Part shown: positions 45,047 through 53,934 of the stretch, in pieces
Layout of the letters: each line of letters opens with the position of its first letter
Position numbering within the stretch: position 1 is the first letter of the stretch
DNA from: Mesorhizobium koreense
GTDB taxonomy: Bacteria > Pseudomonadota > Alphaproteobacteria > Rhizobiales > Rhizobiaceae
Reading direction: 5' to 3'
NCBI RefSeq assembly: GCF_031656215.1
Contig: NZ_CP134228.1
Location: 4,669,001 to 4,733,000, forward strand
Length of the DNA stretch: 64,000 nucleotides
Translations under genes and position numbers: made by a program
Notes under the pieces: generated by a model
Databases searched by the model: none
Seen by the model: only the letters and a program-made list of their open reading frames with translations
Told to the model about the DNA's origin: nothing

Positions 45047-47107
45047 ATGGCGGAGCAGAAACCCGGAAGCGCAACCGGCAGGTTGATCGTGATCATCAAG
45101 AGCGCGTACTGGATCGCGCTTGCGATCATCGCGCTGATGGCGACCGCCTCCTATATCCTTCTGCAGCAGATGATGACCGACCATCAGGCGGACATGCGGC
45201 TTCTGTCGCTCGTCTCCGAGCAGAAGGCGCAGTCGCAGCGCGTCGTCTTCCTCGCCAACGCAATCGATCAGGCGCCTTCCGCCGAGCAATTCAGGCTGGT
45301 CAGGGCACTGGAGGCGGCGAACGCCGAATTCGGATCGAACTACGCGGAACTGAAGGCCAGGCTGGCCGCCGTCACGAAAGACGACGGCAGGGAGGAGGCC
45401 AAGGCGATCGGGCGCGTGCTCTATGCCGCGCCCTACCGGCTCGACTATTATTCCACCACGCTTGCCGCCAACGGGCACAGGCTGGCCAAGGTGCTGGAAG
45501 CACGGGTGGCCGGGACAAGCACCGGAACGCCGAAACCCTCGCATCTGGACGAGGCGGCGGCACGGTCTACGCTCGCCGGCTATACGGCACTGGAAGGGCG
45601 CATCACCGACTTCACCAATGCCCGGCTCGACCGGATGCTTTCGCTGCACCTTTATCTATTCTACGCCACGATGGGCATCATCATCCTCGTCGCGCTCTTC
45701 ATCTTCCGCCCCATGAGCGAGATGATCCGTCGTCGGACGACGGACCTGATCGACGCGCACAATTCCATGGCCTTCATCGCCGTGCATGACGGGCTGACGG
45801 GGCTCTATAACCGGGCCTTCCTGACCGACCATTTCGACAGTCTCCTGAAGGTCGCCGCCCGGCGGCGCGAACGGCTGGCCGTGCTGCAACTCGACCTCGA
45901 CCGCTTCAAGCAGATCAATGACACGCTCGGCCACGCCGCCGGCGATTTCGTGCTGGTCAAGACGGCCGAGCGCATGCGCGCCTCCTGCCGCGCCTCGGAT
46001 TTGTGCGTCAGGCTCGGCGGCGACGAATTCGTGATGATCCTGAACGCAGCCGGTACGACCGAGGACATCAACACGCTGGCCGAGCGCATCCTCGACAAGA
46101 TCAACGAGCCGATGGATTTCGGCGGCGCCACCATCCATCCGGGCGCCAGCGGCGGCATTGCCGTCTATCCCGTCGACGCGTCCAATCCGGAAGATTTGCT
46201 TGTCCATGCCGACCTCGCACTCTACTCGGCCAAGCGGCTCGGCGGCGGGCATTTCTCCTTCTTCTCCGACGAACTGCGCAAGGAACTCGATCACCGCAAG
46301 CAGCTCGAACACGACATCAGGGAGGCGATCGCCGAGCGCGCCTTCTCCGTCCATTTCCAGCCGCAGGTATCGATCAGCAACTCGAGCGTGGCCGGCGTCG
46401 AGGCTTTGGCAAGGTGGGAGCACCCGACGCGCGGCATGGTCTCGCCCGGGGAATTCATCCCCGTCGCCGAGAAGGCGATGCTGATGGTCGGTATCGGCCG
46501 CATCGTCATCGAGAAGGCGATCGCGCAGGCGGCCGGCTGGCACAAGACGGGAACCGAATTCGGCCGGCTCGCGGTCAATGTTTCGGGCACGGAACTGCGC
46601 GAGCCCGACTTCTCCGCGTTCCTCTTCCGCGCGCTCGAAGAGCACGGCCTGCCGGCAAGGAAGCTTTCGCTGGAAATCGTCGAATCGGTCATCCTCGACG
46701 ACGAGCAGACCGGCATCGCGGCAACGCTGCGCGCCATCCGCAAGGCCGGCATCCATCTGGAACTCGACGATTTCGGCACCGGCTACGCCTCGCTCAGCCA
46801 TGTCAATCCGAACGAGATCGACCGGCTGAAGATCGACCGGCGCTTCGTGCAGAACATCGACCGCAACGACGACAACTCCAAGATCGTGCGCGCCATCACC
46901 GAACTGGCGCGGGGGCTCGGTATCTCGATCATTGCCGAGGGGGCGGAGACGGAGGAAGAACTGAACTCGCTGCTGGCGCTCGGCTGCGAGCATGTGCAGG
47001 GCTATTCGATCGCCTTCCCGATGCCCGGCGAACAGGCCGGACGATGGCTGGAGATGCGTACGCGGCGAAAGCCGAGGCTGACCGTCCACGAGGGCAAAAG
47101 GGCTTAG
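45047..47107 (+). CDS. Membrane-bound GGDEF-EAL protein (c-di-GMP cyclase/phosphodiesterase)
   Basis: 686 residues from ATG 45047. Membrane segments lie at about residues 16-38 (SAYWIALAIIALMATASYIL) and 200-222 (LYLFYATMGIIILVALFIF), flanking a helical periplasmic sensor region of unknown type. The GGDEF domain has an intact RLGGDEFVMIL (about residue 322) and the EAL domain an intact VEALARWEHPTRG (about residue 450) and ELDDFGTGYASL. Both active sites look functional, so it may make or degrade cyclic di-GMP according to the signal. It is divergent from gcdH, with a 235-base control region. Confidence 0.9.
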   Translation: MAEQKPGSATGRLIVIIKSAYWIALAIIALMATASYILLQQMMTDHQADMRLLSLVSEQKAQSQRVVFLANAIDQAPSAEQFRLVRALEAANAEFGSNYAELKARLAAVTKDDGREEAKAIGRVLYAAPYRLDYYSTTLAANGHRLAKVLEARVAGTSTGTPKPSHLDEAAARSTLAGYTALEGRITDFTNARLDRMLSLHLYLFYATMGIIILVALFIFRPMSEMIRRRTTDLIDAHNSMAFIAVHDGLTGLYNRAFLTDHFDSLLKVAARRRERLAVLQLDLDRFKQINDTLGHAAGDFVLVKTAERMRASCRASDLCVRLGGDEFVMILNAAGTTEDINTLAERILDKINEPMDFGGATIHPGASGGIAVYPVDASNPEDLLVHADLALYSAKRLGGGHFSFFSDELRKELDHRKQLEHDIREAIAERAFSVHFQPQVSISNSSVAGVEALARWEHPTRGMVSPGEFIPVAEKAMLMVGIGRIVIEKAIAQAAGWHKTGTEFGRLAVNVSGTELREPDFSAFLFRALEEHGLPARKLSLEIVESVILDDEQTGIAATLRAIRKAGIHLELDDFGTGYASLSHVNPNEIDRLKIDRRFVQNIDRNDDNSKIVRAITELARGLGISIIAEGAETEEELNSLLALGCEHVQGYSIAFPMPGEQAGRWLEMRTRRKPRLTVHEGKRA

Positions 47108-47197
47108 AAACCGCCTTTCGCATTGCGTCTAACTTCCGACGGGCCTATTGCGCGGACATTCGACGGCCGGGAAGCCGTCGCGCATGGAGACGCCGCC

Positions 47198-47659
47198 ATG
47201 ACCGACACGAAATCGCTGACACAGCTCGGCGCGAAAGTCGCGCAACCCGCCTCCCCCGACGAGGCCGTGCTGGAGACCGTCCCCTTCGCACGAAGGGACG
47301 GGGCGCCGGCCATCGTCCGCCTCACCTGCCCGGAATTCACCTCGCTTTGCCCGGTCACCGGCCAGCCGGATTTCGCCCATATCGTCGTCGATTACGCGCC
47401 GGACCGGCTTCTGGTCGAATCGAAATCCTTCAAGCTTTTCCTCACCTCCTTCCGCAATCACGGCGCCTTCCACGAGGAATGCACGATCATGATCGGGCGC
47501 AGGATGGTGGAGGCGGCAAAGCCGCTCTGGCTGCGCATCGCCGGCTACTGGTATCCGCGCGGCGGCATACCGATCGACGTCTTCTGGCAGACCGGCACGC
47601 CGCCCGAAGGCGCATGGCTCCCGGAGACAGGCGTGCCGCCCTACCGGGGGAGGGGGTAA
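47198..47659 (+). CDS. queF: NADPH-dependent 7-cyano-7-deazaguanine reductase
   Basis: 153 residues from ATG 47198, the short single-domain form. The catalytic Cys is in [16 protein letters not shown] and the QueF motif is [20 protein letters not shown]. It reduces preQ0 to preQ1 for queuosine in tRNA. It stands alone behind the GGDEF-EAL gene. I found no clear preQ1 riboswitch in the 90 bases upstream. Confidence 0.92.
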   Translation: MTDTKSLTQLGAKVAQPASPDEAVLETVPFARRDGAPAIVRLTCPEFTSLCPVTGQPDFAHIVVDYAPDRLLVESKSFKLFLTSFRNHGAFHEECTIMIGRRMVEAAKPLWLRIAGYWYPRGGIPIDVFWQTGTPPEGAWLPETGVPPYRGRG

Positions 47660-47795
47660 GTCCTGCGATTTGACTGCGATGATAGCAGGCTGCTTTGGGG
47701 TGGGAAGCGGAATGGCAGGTTTTGGTGGCTTCGCCGCGTACAGGCCGTTCCCTTCGTGGCTACTGCTGTCGTCGAAATTGCCCCTTCAACACCCG

Positions 47796-48722
47796 CTAGC
47801 CCGGTCTCGCCTCCTCGTTTCTCCTGCGCCGGAACCGAATCAGGTACTCAAACAGCGTCGTCCGCGGCTTCGCCCCAAAGTTCTCAGCGATTACGTCCTT
47901 CATACTGTCGTCACGAGCGAAGACAAATTTCTGGGCGGCACCCACAATGGACTTGTTGAGGCCCATCACCCACGAATTGGGCTCGCAGGCCTCAATCCGC
48001 TGCTGCGTCTCTACGTTGTTGACCGCAACAAAGGCAGCCTTTGGCCCAATTGGCAGGATGATATAGGAATCCCGTGCCGCGAACTCGTACCATGTAATAA
48101 TCGGCCGATCGCCGGTAAGGAACTCACCTTCGCCTGGTATTCGGCGGATGAACCACCTCATATTGTTCAGCAACTCGCCGATGTTGGCGTGATCCATCAG
48201 CCGTTTCAGGACCGACAGCATCCAGCTCCTAAACTCTCCCTCTGGTCGGGTTGCCATATACATAGCGAACGTCGCAGGATCGTTGGCGCCCCGCTTTTCT
48301 GCATACGCGGCTTCGAGCTCCGGCATGCTCTGAGCCCACTCCTCGATAAGACCTGACTCCAACGTTTCCAGATGGTCCGGCATGCGCATCATTAGAGACA
48401 TCAAGAACCGCGACCAAGCACTCCGAAGGCGAGAGTCGCGCTTCATGACCGGGTTATCTGTTTCGAGGGCCTTCAGAGCTTCCGCTGCCAAAGTGTCCAG
48501 CGGCTGGAGGAACCTAGTTTCCACCGCTTGCACTGATTCTGGAGGAGCGGCCGGATCGCTGTAAAGAAACTCTTCGCCACCGGAGACCTTCGGCGAAACC
48601 CATTTGGCTACCAGTTTGTCGCCGTGGTGTTTGCTGAAACGACGCAGCTTCCCATTCTCGCCCGCCCACCGCGATTGATAGAACGCTGGCAAGTAGTGAT
48701 GGTAAAGAGGCTGCTCTTTCAT
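47796..48722 (-). CDS. DUF4238 domain-containing protein
   Basis: 308 residues. The N-terminus MKEQPLYHHYLPAFYQSRWA is the DUF4238 signature (HHYxPxFYxxxF/W). It continues with VSGGEEFLYSDPAAPPESVQ and a mid segment GEFLTGDRPIITWYEF, also typical. The biochemical role is unknown; genes of this family tend to be sporadic and accessory. It lies beside the FRG-domain gene on the same strand, 162 bases downstream of it, in a patch between queF and mutL. No strong ribosome-binding site is seen before its ATG. Confidence 0.8.
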   Translation of the reverse strand: MKEQPLYHHYLPAFYQSRWAGENGKLRRFSKHHGDKLVAKWVSPKVSGGEEFLYSDPAAPPESVQAVETRFLQPLDTLAAEALKALETDNPVMKRDSRLRSAWSRFLMSLMMRMPDHLETLESGLIEEWAQSMPELEAAYAEKRGANDPATFAMYMATRPEGEFRSWMLSVLKRLMDHANIGELLNNMRWFIRRIPGEGEFLTGDRPIITWYEFAARDSYIILPIGPKAAFVAVNNVETQQRIEACEPNSWVMGLNKSIVGAAQKFVFARDDSMKDVIAENFGAKPRTTLFEYLIRFRRRRNEEARPG

Positions 48723-48884
48723 GGCACGAACCCGTTTGGTGACGTGCTTCTACACCAAAACCGCGCCTGGGTGACGCGAGATTGAGGCATCTGTTACGTA
48801 ATTCGGGCACCTAGCTTTCTATCCAGTCATCTGCCGGATCGGAGATGATCGGATGCGACACGAGAGAATAGACAGAAGCACCAA

Positions 48885-49727
48885 TCAGGTGCCTGCTATC
48901 CCGTATTTTCTTCGTAGGACGTCCGATGTCTTGCTAAGTTCGGGGTATATTGTTGACTCCGTAAATCCGAGGAGCTCGACGCTTCTGCGAATAACTGCAA
49001 CCTTTTCTTTATCTATTCTTATTCTCTTTATCTCAAATCCAGATGATTTTGAGCTAATTTCTTCCTCCACGCCAAATATGAGGAAGGCGCCATTTTGCGC
49101 TTGAATTCTTGGGTTGTTCAACCGCGGTCCGACAAGATAGAAATCTTTCAGGTGATCTATGTTTATCCGAGGGTGGAAATTCGGACGCTCTTGCATCACA
49201 AAATCGGTCAATCGAAGCCCGGCTTGAGATTTATTTAGATCTGACGACGATTTGCATTCTTTTATAACTCTAATCTCTGATTGTGAAAGATTCGATAAAT
49301 TTGATATACATCTTACTGTATCTGAATCAAAGTACTTAAAATGATTTGTATCAACTCGCATTGCGATCACCTCAGCATCAAATTTTGATTGATGCTCGCA
49401 TGCAAAATAGACCGCAACCAGAGGATTATACGTTACATCAAGCAACCTCGTAGGCAGCCCATAATGCTGCATTCTAACCAATTTTTCAAAAACACCTATA
49501 TCATCAGAAGAATCCCTAGGGTGGCGAGTTATCAACTCACGAAGAACTATCCTCTCGTTGTTTTTTATTCGTTCATTCTGAGATCGGAAGATCCCAGGGC
49601 GAAGCTTATGCTGATAACTTATGTGACCTCTATAAATTGTATTCTTTTCATCAACACTCCCCCATGCCTCAATTTCTTTCAGGATATCCCACAGGCTATC
49701 GAATTTTTCGATCTTCGGTCGAGCCAA
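48885..49727 (-). CDS. FRG-domain-containing protein
   Basis: About 280 residues from the TTG at 49727, which has GGGGGAGG 5 bases upstream; a TTG at 49778 would add 17 residues. The FRG hallmarks are clear: NTIYRGHISYQHKLRPGIFR (residues about 30-49) and MQHYGLPTRLLDVTYNPLVA then VYFACE. The FRG function is unproven; the domain recurs in phage-rich and defence-type gene neighbourhoods. The gene is conspicuously AT-rich, unlike all its neighbours, a sign of recent transfer. The rest of the protein (about residues 110-280) has no recognised domain. Confidence 0.8.
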   Translation of the reverse strand: MARPKIEKFDSLWDILKEIEAWGSVDEKNTIYRGHISYQHKLRPGIFRSQNERIKNNERIVLRELITRHPRDSSDDIGVFEKLVRMQHYGLPTRLLDVTYNPLVAVYFACEHQSKFDAEVIAMRVDTNHFKYFDSDTVRCISNLSNLSQSEIRVIKECKSSSDLNKSQAGLRLTDFVMQERPNFHPRINIDHLKDFYLVGPRLNNPRIQAQNGAFLIFGVEEEISSKSSGFEIKRIRIDKEKVAVIRRSVELLGFTESTIYPELSKTSDVLRRKYGIAGT

Positions 49728-50081
49728 GTGAACCTCCCCCAGGGGTCGCGTAGATCTAACCCATGTAACCAAGCTCAAAGCGCTACCGTAGAAACCAGTA
49801 TCAGCGATTGAAAGCGTAGTTCAAGGAGTGTGTTAGTCGCTTTCATTTTGGCGGCATCATATCGTGCCTTCACTTTCAGGAGCGACGCGCGACATGCTCG
49901 CGTCTGGTGATCCGAGAATCACCGCACAGACGCAGCTATGAGCGAAGCATCGGCCCGCTCCCGCCGATAGTCGAGCGGAGCAGGGAACGACGGCTTTCGG
50001 CAAGCCGTCCGTGATGTTGGAACGGCCGAAATGAAGGTCGAAAGCACTCTGTTCCGAATACCAAATCGTCATGTTCCACCG
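49728..50081. other. Intergenic region at the island edge
   Basis: About 350 bases between the FRG gene start and the exported-protein gene. Base composition changes from AT-rich to GC-rich around 49850. No tRNA, integrase fragment or clear attachment repeat is visible, and short open frames have no recognisable product. The FRG promoter should lie in the left part. Confidence 0.5.
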
Positions 50082-50525
50082 CTACCCGCACTTCAACCCG
50101 CTCAGCCGCCAATTGCCCGTGCGCGACGCAATGTCCGACACCTTCCACACGCCGTCCACCTCCTGAAGCGACCATTCCACTTCATGTGGCTGGCGGAAGA
50201 GCGTGAAATTGGCAGTCACCTCGGCGGCCGGTCCGTTCATAGTCTCGTTCAGCGCAAGCGAAGAATCGATCTCGTTCTGGTCGAGGTCCTGGCTGTCGAG
50301 CGCCAGGATGAAGTCGATGCACGATGCTCCACCGCTATTGGCGGCCTGCTGGTTGGCATCGAGGGCGGCGCGGGCGAGGCCGGTGAAGCGGTCGCGATTG
50401 TCGGGCTCGGTTTCGGAGCCGATATTGCTGTAAAAATAGCGGACGGCGTCCGCCGGCGCGCCGGCGGACGCCGGGCCGGAGAGGAGAAGGCCGAGACAGG
50501 CGGCCGGACCGAATAGGGATTTCAT
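50082..50525 (-). CDS. Small exported protein of unknown function
   Basis: 147 residues from ATG 50525 (GGGAG 6 bases upstream; ATG 50528 adds one residue). A Sec signal peptide [20 protein letters not shown] with Ala-Gly-Ala cleavage is followed by a small mature domain including [40 protein letters not shown] and [20 protein letters not shown], ending KCG. Two mature Cys could form a disulfide. The shape recalls small NTF2-like/DUF3828-type secreted proteins, but I do not recognise a specific family. It is divergent from mutL. Confidence 0.7.
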   Translation of the reverse strand: MKSLFGPAACLGLLLSGPASAGAPADAVRYFYSNIGSETEPDNRDRFTGLARAALDANQQAANSGGASCIDFILALDSQDLDQNEIDSSLALNETMNGPAAEVTANFTLFRQPHEVEWSLQEVDGVWKVSDIASRTGNWRLSGLKCG

Positions 50526-50597
50526 CATCACTCCCGTTTGATTGCCAAGCGGCGCGTCGCCCTCGCGGCCCCGGCCGAATCCTTCTATAATTCCATC

Positions 50598-52427
50598 ATG
50601 GCAATTCGACAGCTTTCCGACACGATGATCAACCAGATCGCCGCAGGCGAGGTGATCGAGCGGCCGGCGAGCGTGGTCAAGGAACTGGTCGAGAACGCGC
50701 TCGACGCCGGCGCGGCCCGCGTGGAGGTCGTCGTCTCCGGCGGCGGCCTCGGCCTTATCCGGGTTTCGGACGACGGCGGCGGCATTCCCGAGGCCGAATT
50801 GCCGCTTGCGGTCGCACGGCACTGCACCTCGAAACTTGCAGGCGATCTCCACGACATCCGCTCCCTCGGTTTCCGCGGCGAGGCGCTGCCCTCTATCGGC
50901 TCGGTCGGCAAGCTGATGATCCGCTCGCGGACGGCGGATGCCGGTTCCGGCGCGGAAATCCATGTCAGCGGCGGTGCTGTCTCCGCCGTGCGCCCGGCGC
51001 CCGCCAACCAGGGCACGATGGTCGAAGTGCGCGACCTTTTCTTCGCCACGCCGGCGCGGTTGAAATTCATGAAGGGCGAACGCGCCGAAACAAGCGCGAT
51101 AGCGGACGTGGTGAAGCGCATCGCCATCGCCTTCCCACGGGTGCGCTTCGCCTATTCGTCGCCCGACCGATCGGCAACCGAATTCGCGGCGGCCGAAGAA
51201 GGCGAGGAAGGGATGCTCCGCCGTATCGCGCAGGTGATCGGCAGGGATTTTCCGGAAAACTCAATTGCCATCGACGCCGAGCGCGAGGGGGTGCGGCTTT
51301 CCGGCCGCGTCTCCATCCCCTCCTTCAGCCGCGCCAACGCGCTCTCGCAATACGCCTATGTCAACGGCCGGCCGGTGCGCGACAAGCTTGTCGCCGGCGC
51401 CATACGCGGTGCCTTCGCCGATGTCCTGCCGCGCGACCGGCACGCCGTCACCGTGCTTTTCCTGACGCTCGATCCGGCGCTGGTGGACGTCAACGTGCAT
51501 CCGGCCAAGGCCGATGTCCGCTTCCGCGACCCGGGCCTTGTGCGCGGGCTGATTGTCGGAGGGGTAAGACAGGCGCTGGCGGCATCCGGCATCCGCTCGA
51601 ACACCGAAGGCGCGGCGGCCATGAATGCCGCCTTCCGGCCGGGCAGCGCGCCTTTCGGCCATGCCGCACATGCGGCCAGCCCGCGCTCATGGCAAACATG
51701 GCGGCCGGCGCTCGCCACCGGCTTCGACTTCGCCGGTTCGCCCTATCGGCCGCTTGGCTTCGGCGAGGCGGAACAGGCGGTACTGGAGGTGCCCGCCAGC
51801 GCCGACGCGCGCGCCGCGACCGACGAACCGGCACCGGAACTTCTGGCGACACCGCTCGGAGCCGCCCGCGCGCAGGTGCACGAGAACTACATCATCGCCC
51901 AGACTGGGGATTCGCTCGTCATCATAGACCAGCACGCGGCGCATGAGCGCCTCGTCTACGAGGCGCTGAAGGAGGCGCTGCACTCTCGCCCGATGAAGGC
52001 GCAGATGCTGCTCATCCCCGAAATCGTCGATTTGCCGGAGGAGGGGGTCGAACGGCTCGCGGCGCATGCGGAGACACTCTCACGCTTCGGCCTCGGCATC
52101 GAGCGCTTCGGCCCCGGCGCGATCGCGGTGCGCGAAACGCCGGCCATGCTCGGCGAGACGGATGCGCGGCAACTTCTCCTCGACATCGCCGACGAGATTG
52201 CCGAAAACGACACCGCCGACACGCTGAGGGAGCGCATCGACCGCATCGCCGCGACGATGGCCTGCCATGGCTCGGTGCGCTCGGGACGGCGGCTCAAACC
52301 CGAGGAAATGAACGCGCTTCTGAGGCAAATGGAAGCGACGCCCGGCTCCGGCACCTGCAACCACGGCCGGCCGACCTATATCGAATTGAAGCTCGCCGAC
52401 ATCGAAAGGCTCTTCGGAAGGCGGTAG
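50598..52427 (+). CDS. mutL: DNA mismatch repair protein MutL
   Basis: 609 residues from ATG 50598 ([20 protein letters not shown]). The N-terminal GHKL ATPase shows [14 protein letters not shown] and [14 protein letters not shown]. The C-terminal domain has [12 protein letters not shown], the DQHA-x2-E-x4-E endonuclease motif, plus ACHGSVRSG and [11 protein letters not shown] metal-site motifs. It should therefore nick DNA itself, as expected in bacteria without MutH. The middle linker (about residues 335-430) is Ala/Pro-rich and variable as usual. It is followed by the DUF2093 gene in the same direction. Confidence 0.95.
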   Translation: MAIRQLSDTMINQIAAGEVIERPASVVKELVENALDAGAARVEVVVSGGGLGLIRVSDDGGGIPEAELPLAVARHCTSKLAGDLHDIRSLGFRGEALPSIGSVGKLMIRSRTADAGSGAEIHVSGGAVSAVRPAPANQGTMVEVRDLFFATPARLKFMKGERAETSAIADVVKRIAIAFPRVRFAYSSPDRSATEFAAAEEGEEGMLRRIAQVIGRDFPENSIAIDAEREGVRLSGRVSIPSFSRANALSQYAYVNGRPVRDKLVAGAIRGAFADVLPRDRHAVTVLFLTLDPALVDVNVHPAKADVRFRDPGLVRGLIVGGVRQALAASGIRSNTEGAAAMNAAFRPGSAPFGHAAHAASPRSWQTWRPALATGFDFAGSPYRPLGFGEAEQAVLEVPASADARAATDEPAPELLATPLGAARAQVHENYIIAQTGDSLVIIDQHAAHERLVYEALKEALHSRPMKAQMLLIPEIVDLPEEGVERLAAHAETLSRFGLGIERFGPGAIAVRETPAMLGETDARQLLLDIADEIAENDTADTLRERIDRIAATMACHGSVRSGRRLKPEEMNALLRQMEATPGSGTCNHGRPTYIELKLADIERLFGRR

Positions 52428-52501
52428 GGCCGCGGATCGAAAGCCGCGCAGCTTGATTTCCGCCGCGATTTGTGGCGGAAACAGCAGGACGAAGGCAGAT
52501 G

Positions 52502-52729
52502 ATGAACCGTTTCGAAGGACCCGGCGCGCGCGAAGCGCGCATCCGCTATCTCGACGGCGATTTCCAGATCGTCGCGCCGGGCTCGTTCGTGCGCTGCGCG
52601 GTGACCGGCGAGGCCATCCCGATCGACGAGTTGAAATACTGGAGCGTCGCCCGGCAGGAAGCCTATGCCGATTGCGCGGTGTCTCTGGAGCGGGAACTGG
52701 AAGCGCACCCGGAATTGCGCAAGCGCTAG
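52502..52729 (+). CDS. DUF2093 family protein
   Basis: 75 residues from ATG 52502, with GAAGG 6 bases upstream (ATG 52499 is too close). It contains EARIRYLDGDFQIVAPGSFV then RCAVTGEAIPIDELKYWSVA, the DUF2093 pattern, found almost only in alphaproteobacteria. The function is unknown. It lies between mutL and lpxK as in related genomes; an inverted repeat pair follows. Confidence 0.85.
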   Translation: MNRFEGPGAREARIRYLDGDFQIVAPGSFVRCAVTGEAIPIDELKYWSVARQEAYADCAVSLERELEAHPELRKR

Positions 52730-52747
52730 TATTCGGCTTCGCTTTGG

Positions 52748-52795
52748 GTGCGTCCTTCGAGGCTCCGCTTCGCGGAGCACCTCAGGGTGAGGGAA
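52748..52795 (+). repeat. Palindromic repeat, unit O (forward, variant core)
   Basis: 48-base variant. The core is GCTCCGC-TTC-GCGGAGC, a perfect inverted repeat, where other copies have GCTCGC-TTC-GCTCGC, a direct repeat. CCTCAGGGTGAGG replaces CCTCAGGATGAGG. Its inverted partner P is only 12 bases away. Confidence 0.88.
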
Positions 52796-52807
52796 TCTGT
52801 CGCCAAC

Positions 52808-52853
52808 GGTCCTCATCCTGAGGTGCGAGCGAAGCGAGCCTCGAAGGACGCAC
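52808..52853 (-). repeat. 46-bp palindromic repeat, unit P (reverse)
   Basis: TTC core; the inner end reads GGTCC instead of CTCCC, as in unit J. It is 12 bases from unit O, the closest pair in the window, and 29 bases from the lpxK stop codon. Confidence 0.88.
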
Positions 52854-52882
52854 TGCAACAGTCGCAGTCAGAATATAAGGGT

Positions 52883-53911
52883 TCAGCCTGCCAGCCGCCG
52901 CTCCCGCCATCCGTCGAGCGTGGCTTCGATGATCTGACGGGGTATCGTATCGGGATCGAAGACCATGTCGATCTCGACCACATGCACCTTTTCCAGAAAC
53001 GCCTTCGTCGCCGCAGAGCCGTCGAAAATGCGAGCGGCGTCCTTGGCTGTCGTTGCCAGTTCCAGCCCGCGTCTTTCAGCCGTCGCGGCCAGGTCGGCAA
53101 GCTCGTCGGAAGCGTAGAAATGATGGTCGGCGTAGGCCCGTTTCAAGGCGATTTCGCCGCCCGCATCCTCCACGGTGTGGAAGAACTTGACCGGGTCGCC
53201 GATCCCGGCGAAAGCGAGCACGCGCCGGCCCGCGATGCCGGAGCCGGCGAGCGGCCGCTGGCGCGCGGAAAATACCGGTTTTCCCGCCCGCGCCGTCATG
53301 CGCACGACATGATCGGCGCCGCTCCCTTCGCCCACCGTCAATACCGCGTCGGCATAGGGCATCTGGTCGACCAGTCTGGCGCGCAACGGTCCGCCGGGAA
53401 TTGTGTGCCCGTTGCCGATGCCACGGCGGGCGTCGACGACGATCAGCGCGTAGTCGAAATGGATGCGCGCGCTCTGGAAGCCGTCGTCCAGGATCAGGAA
53501 ATCGCAGCCCTTCTCCAGAAGCAGGCGAGCGCCGGCGACACGGTTTCGGGTCACGGCGACCGGCGCGTGGCGGGCAAGCAGCAGCGGTTCGTCGCCGACA
53601 TGCTTTGCGCGGTCATGCGCCGGATCGACCAGATGCGGCGTTGAATGGCTGCCACCGTGGCCGCGCGAGAGGAAGCCCGGTTTCAGCCCCATCTCCCGCG
53701 CCTCGACGGCGAGCGCGATCGCCACGGGCGTCTTGCCGGCGCCGCCGACGGTGAGATTGCCGACGCATAGAACGGGCGCGGCGATTTTCTCGCGGGGAGC
53801 GTTCAAAAGGTTGCGGCGCCCAAGCGCGGCATAGGCGGCCGAGAAGGGCGACAGAAGCACGGCGCGCCAGTCCGCCTTCTTCCACCAGAAAGGAGGGGCC
53901 TCGCTTACCAC
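52883..53911 (-). CDS. lpxK: Tetraacyldisaccharide 4'-kinase
   Basis: 342 residues from a GTG at 53911. Walker A is LCVGNLTVGGAGKTPVAIAL (about residue 48), with SRGHGG and DDGFQSARIHFDYALIVVDA further on, all LpxK signatures. It phosphorylates the lipid A disaccharide at the inner membrane. It follows waaA on the minus strand (24 bases), as is usual for lipid A/Kdo genes. Confidence 0.93.
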   Translation of the reverse strand: MVSEAPPFWWKKADWRAVLLSPFSAAYAALGRRNLLNAPREKIAAPVLCVGNLTVGGAGKTPVAIALAVEAREMGLKPGFLSRGHGGSHSTPHLVDPAHDRAKHVGDEPLLLARHAPVAVTRNRVAGARLLLEKGCDFLILDDGFQSARIHFDYALIVVDARRGIGNGHTIPGGPLRARLVDQMPYADAVLTVGEGSGADHVVRMTARAGKPVFSARQRPLAGSGIAGRRVLAFAGIGDPVKFFHTVEDAGGEIALKRAYADHHFYASDELADLAATAERRGLELATTAKDAARIFDGSAATKAFLEKVHVVEIDMVFDPDTIPRQIIEATLDGWRERRLAG

Positions 53912-53934
53912 GATGGGCCTGTCGCCATGGCCGC

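Noticed and set aside
47108-47197. preQ1 riboswitch upstream of queF
   Set aside because: The leader is short and shows no recognisable preQ1 aptamer elements; the 90 bases look like ordinary spacer.
49857-50072. 71-residue minus-strand frame between the FRG gene and the exported-protein gene
   Set aside because: No ribosome-binding site, no known domain, and Cys-rich composition suggest a chance frame.
47660-50081. Integrated element with tRNA or attachment site
   Set aside because: No tRNA, integrase fragment or flanking direct repeat is visible around the DUF4238/FRG patch, so only an accessory patch is claimed.
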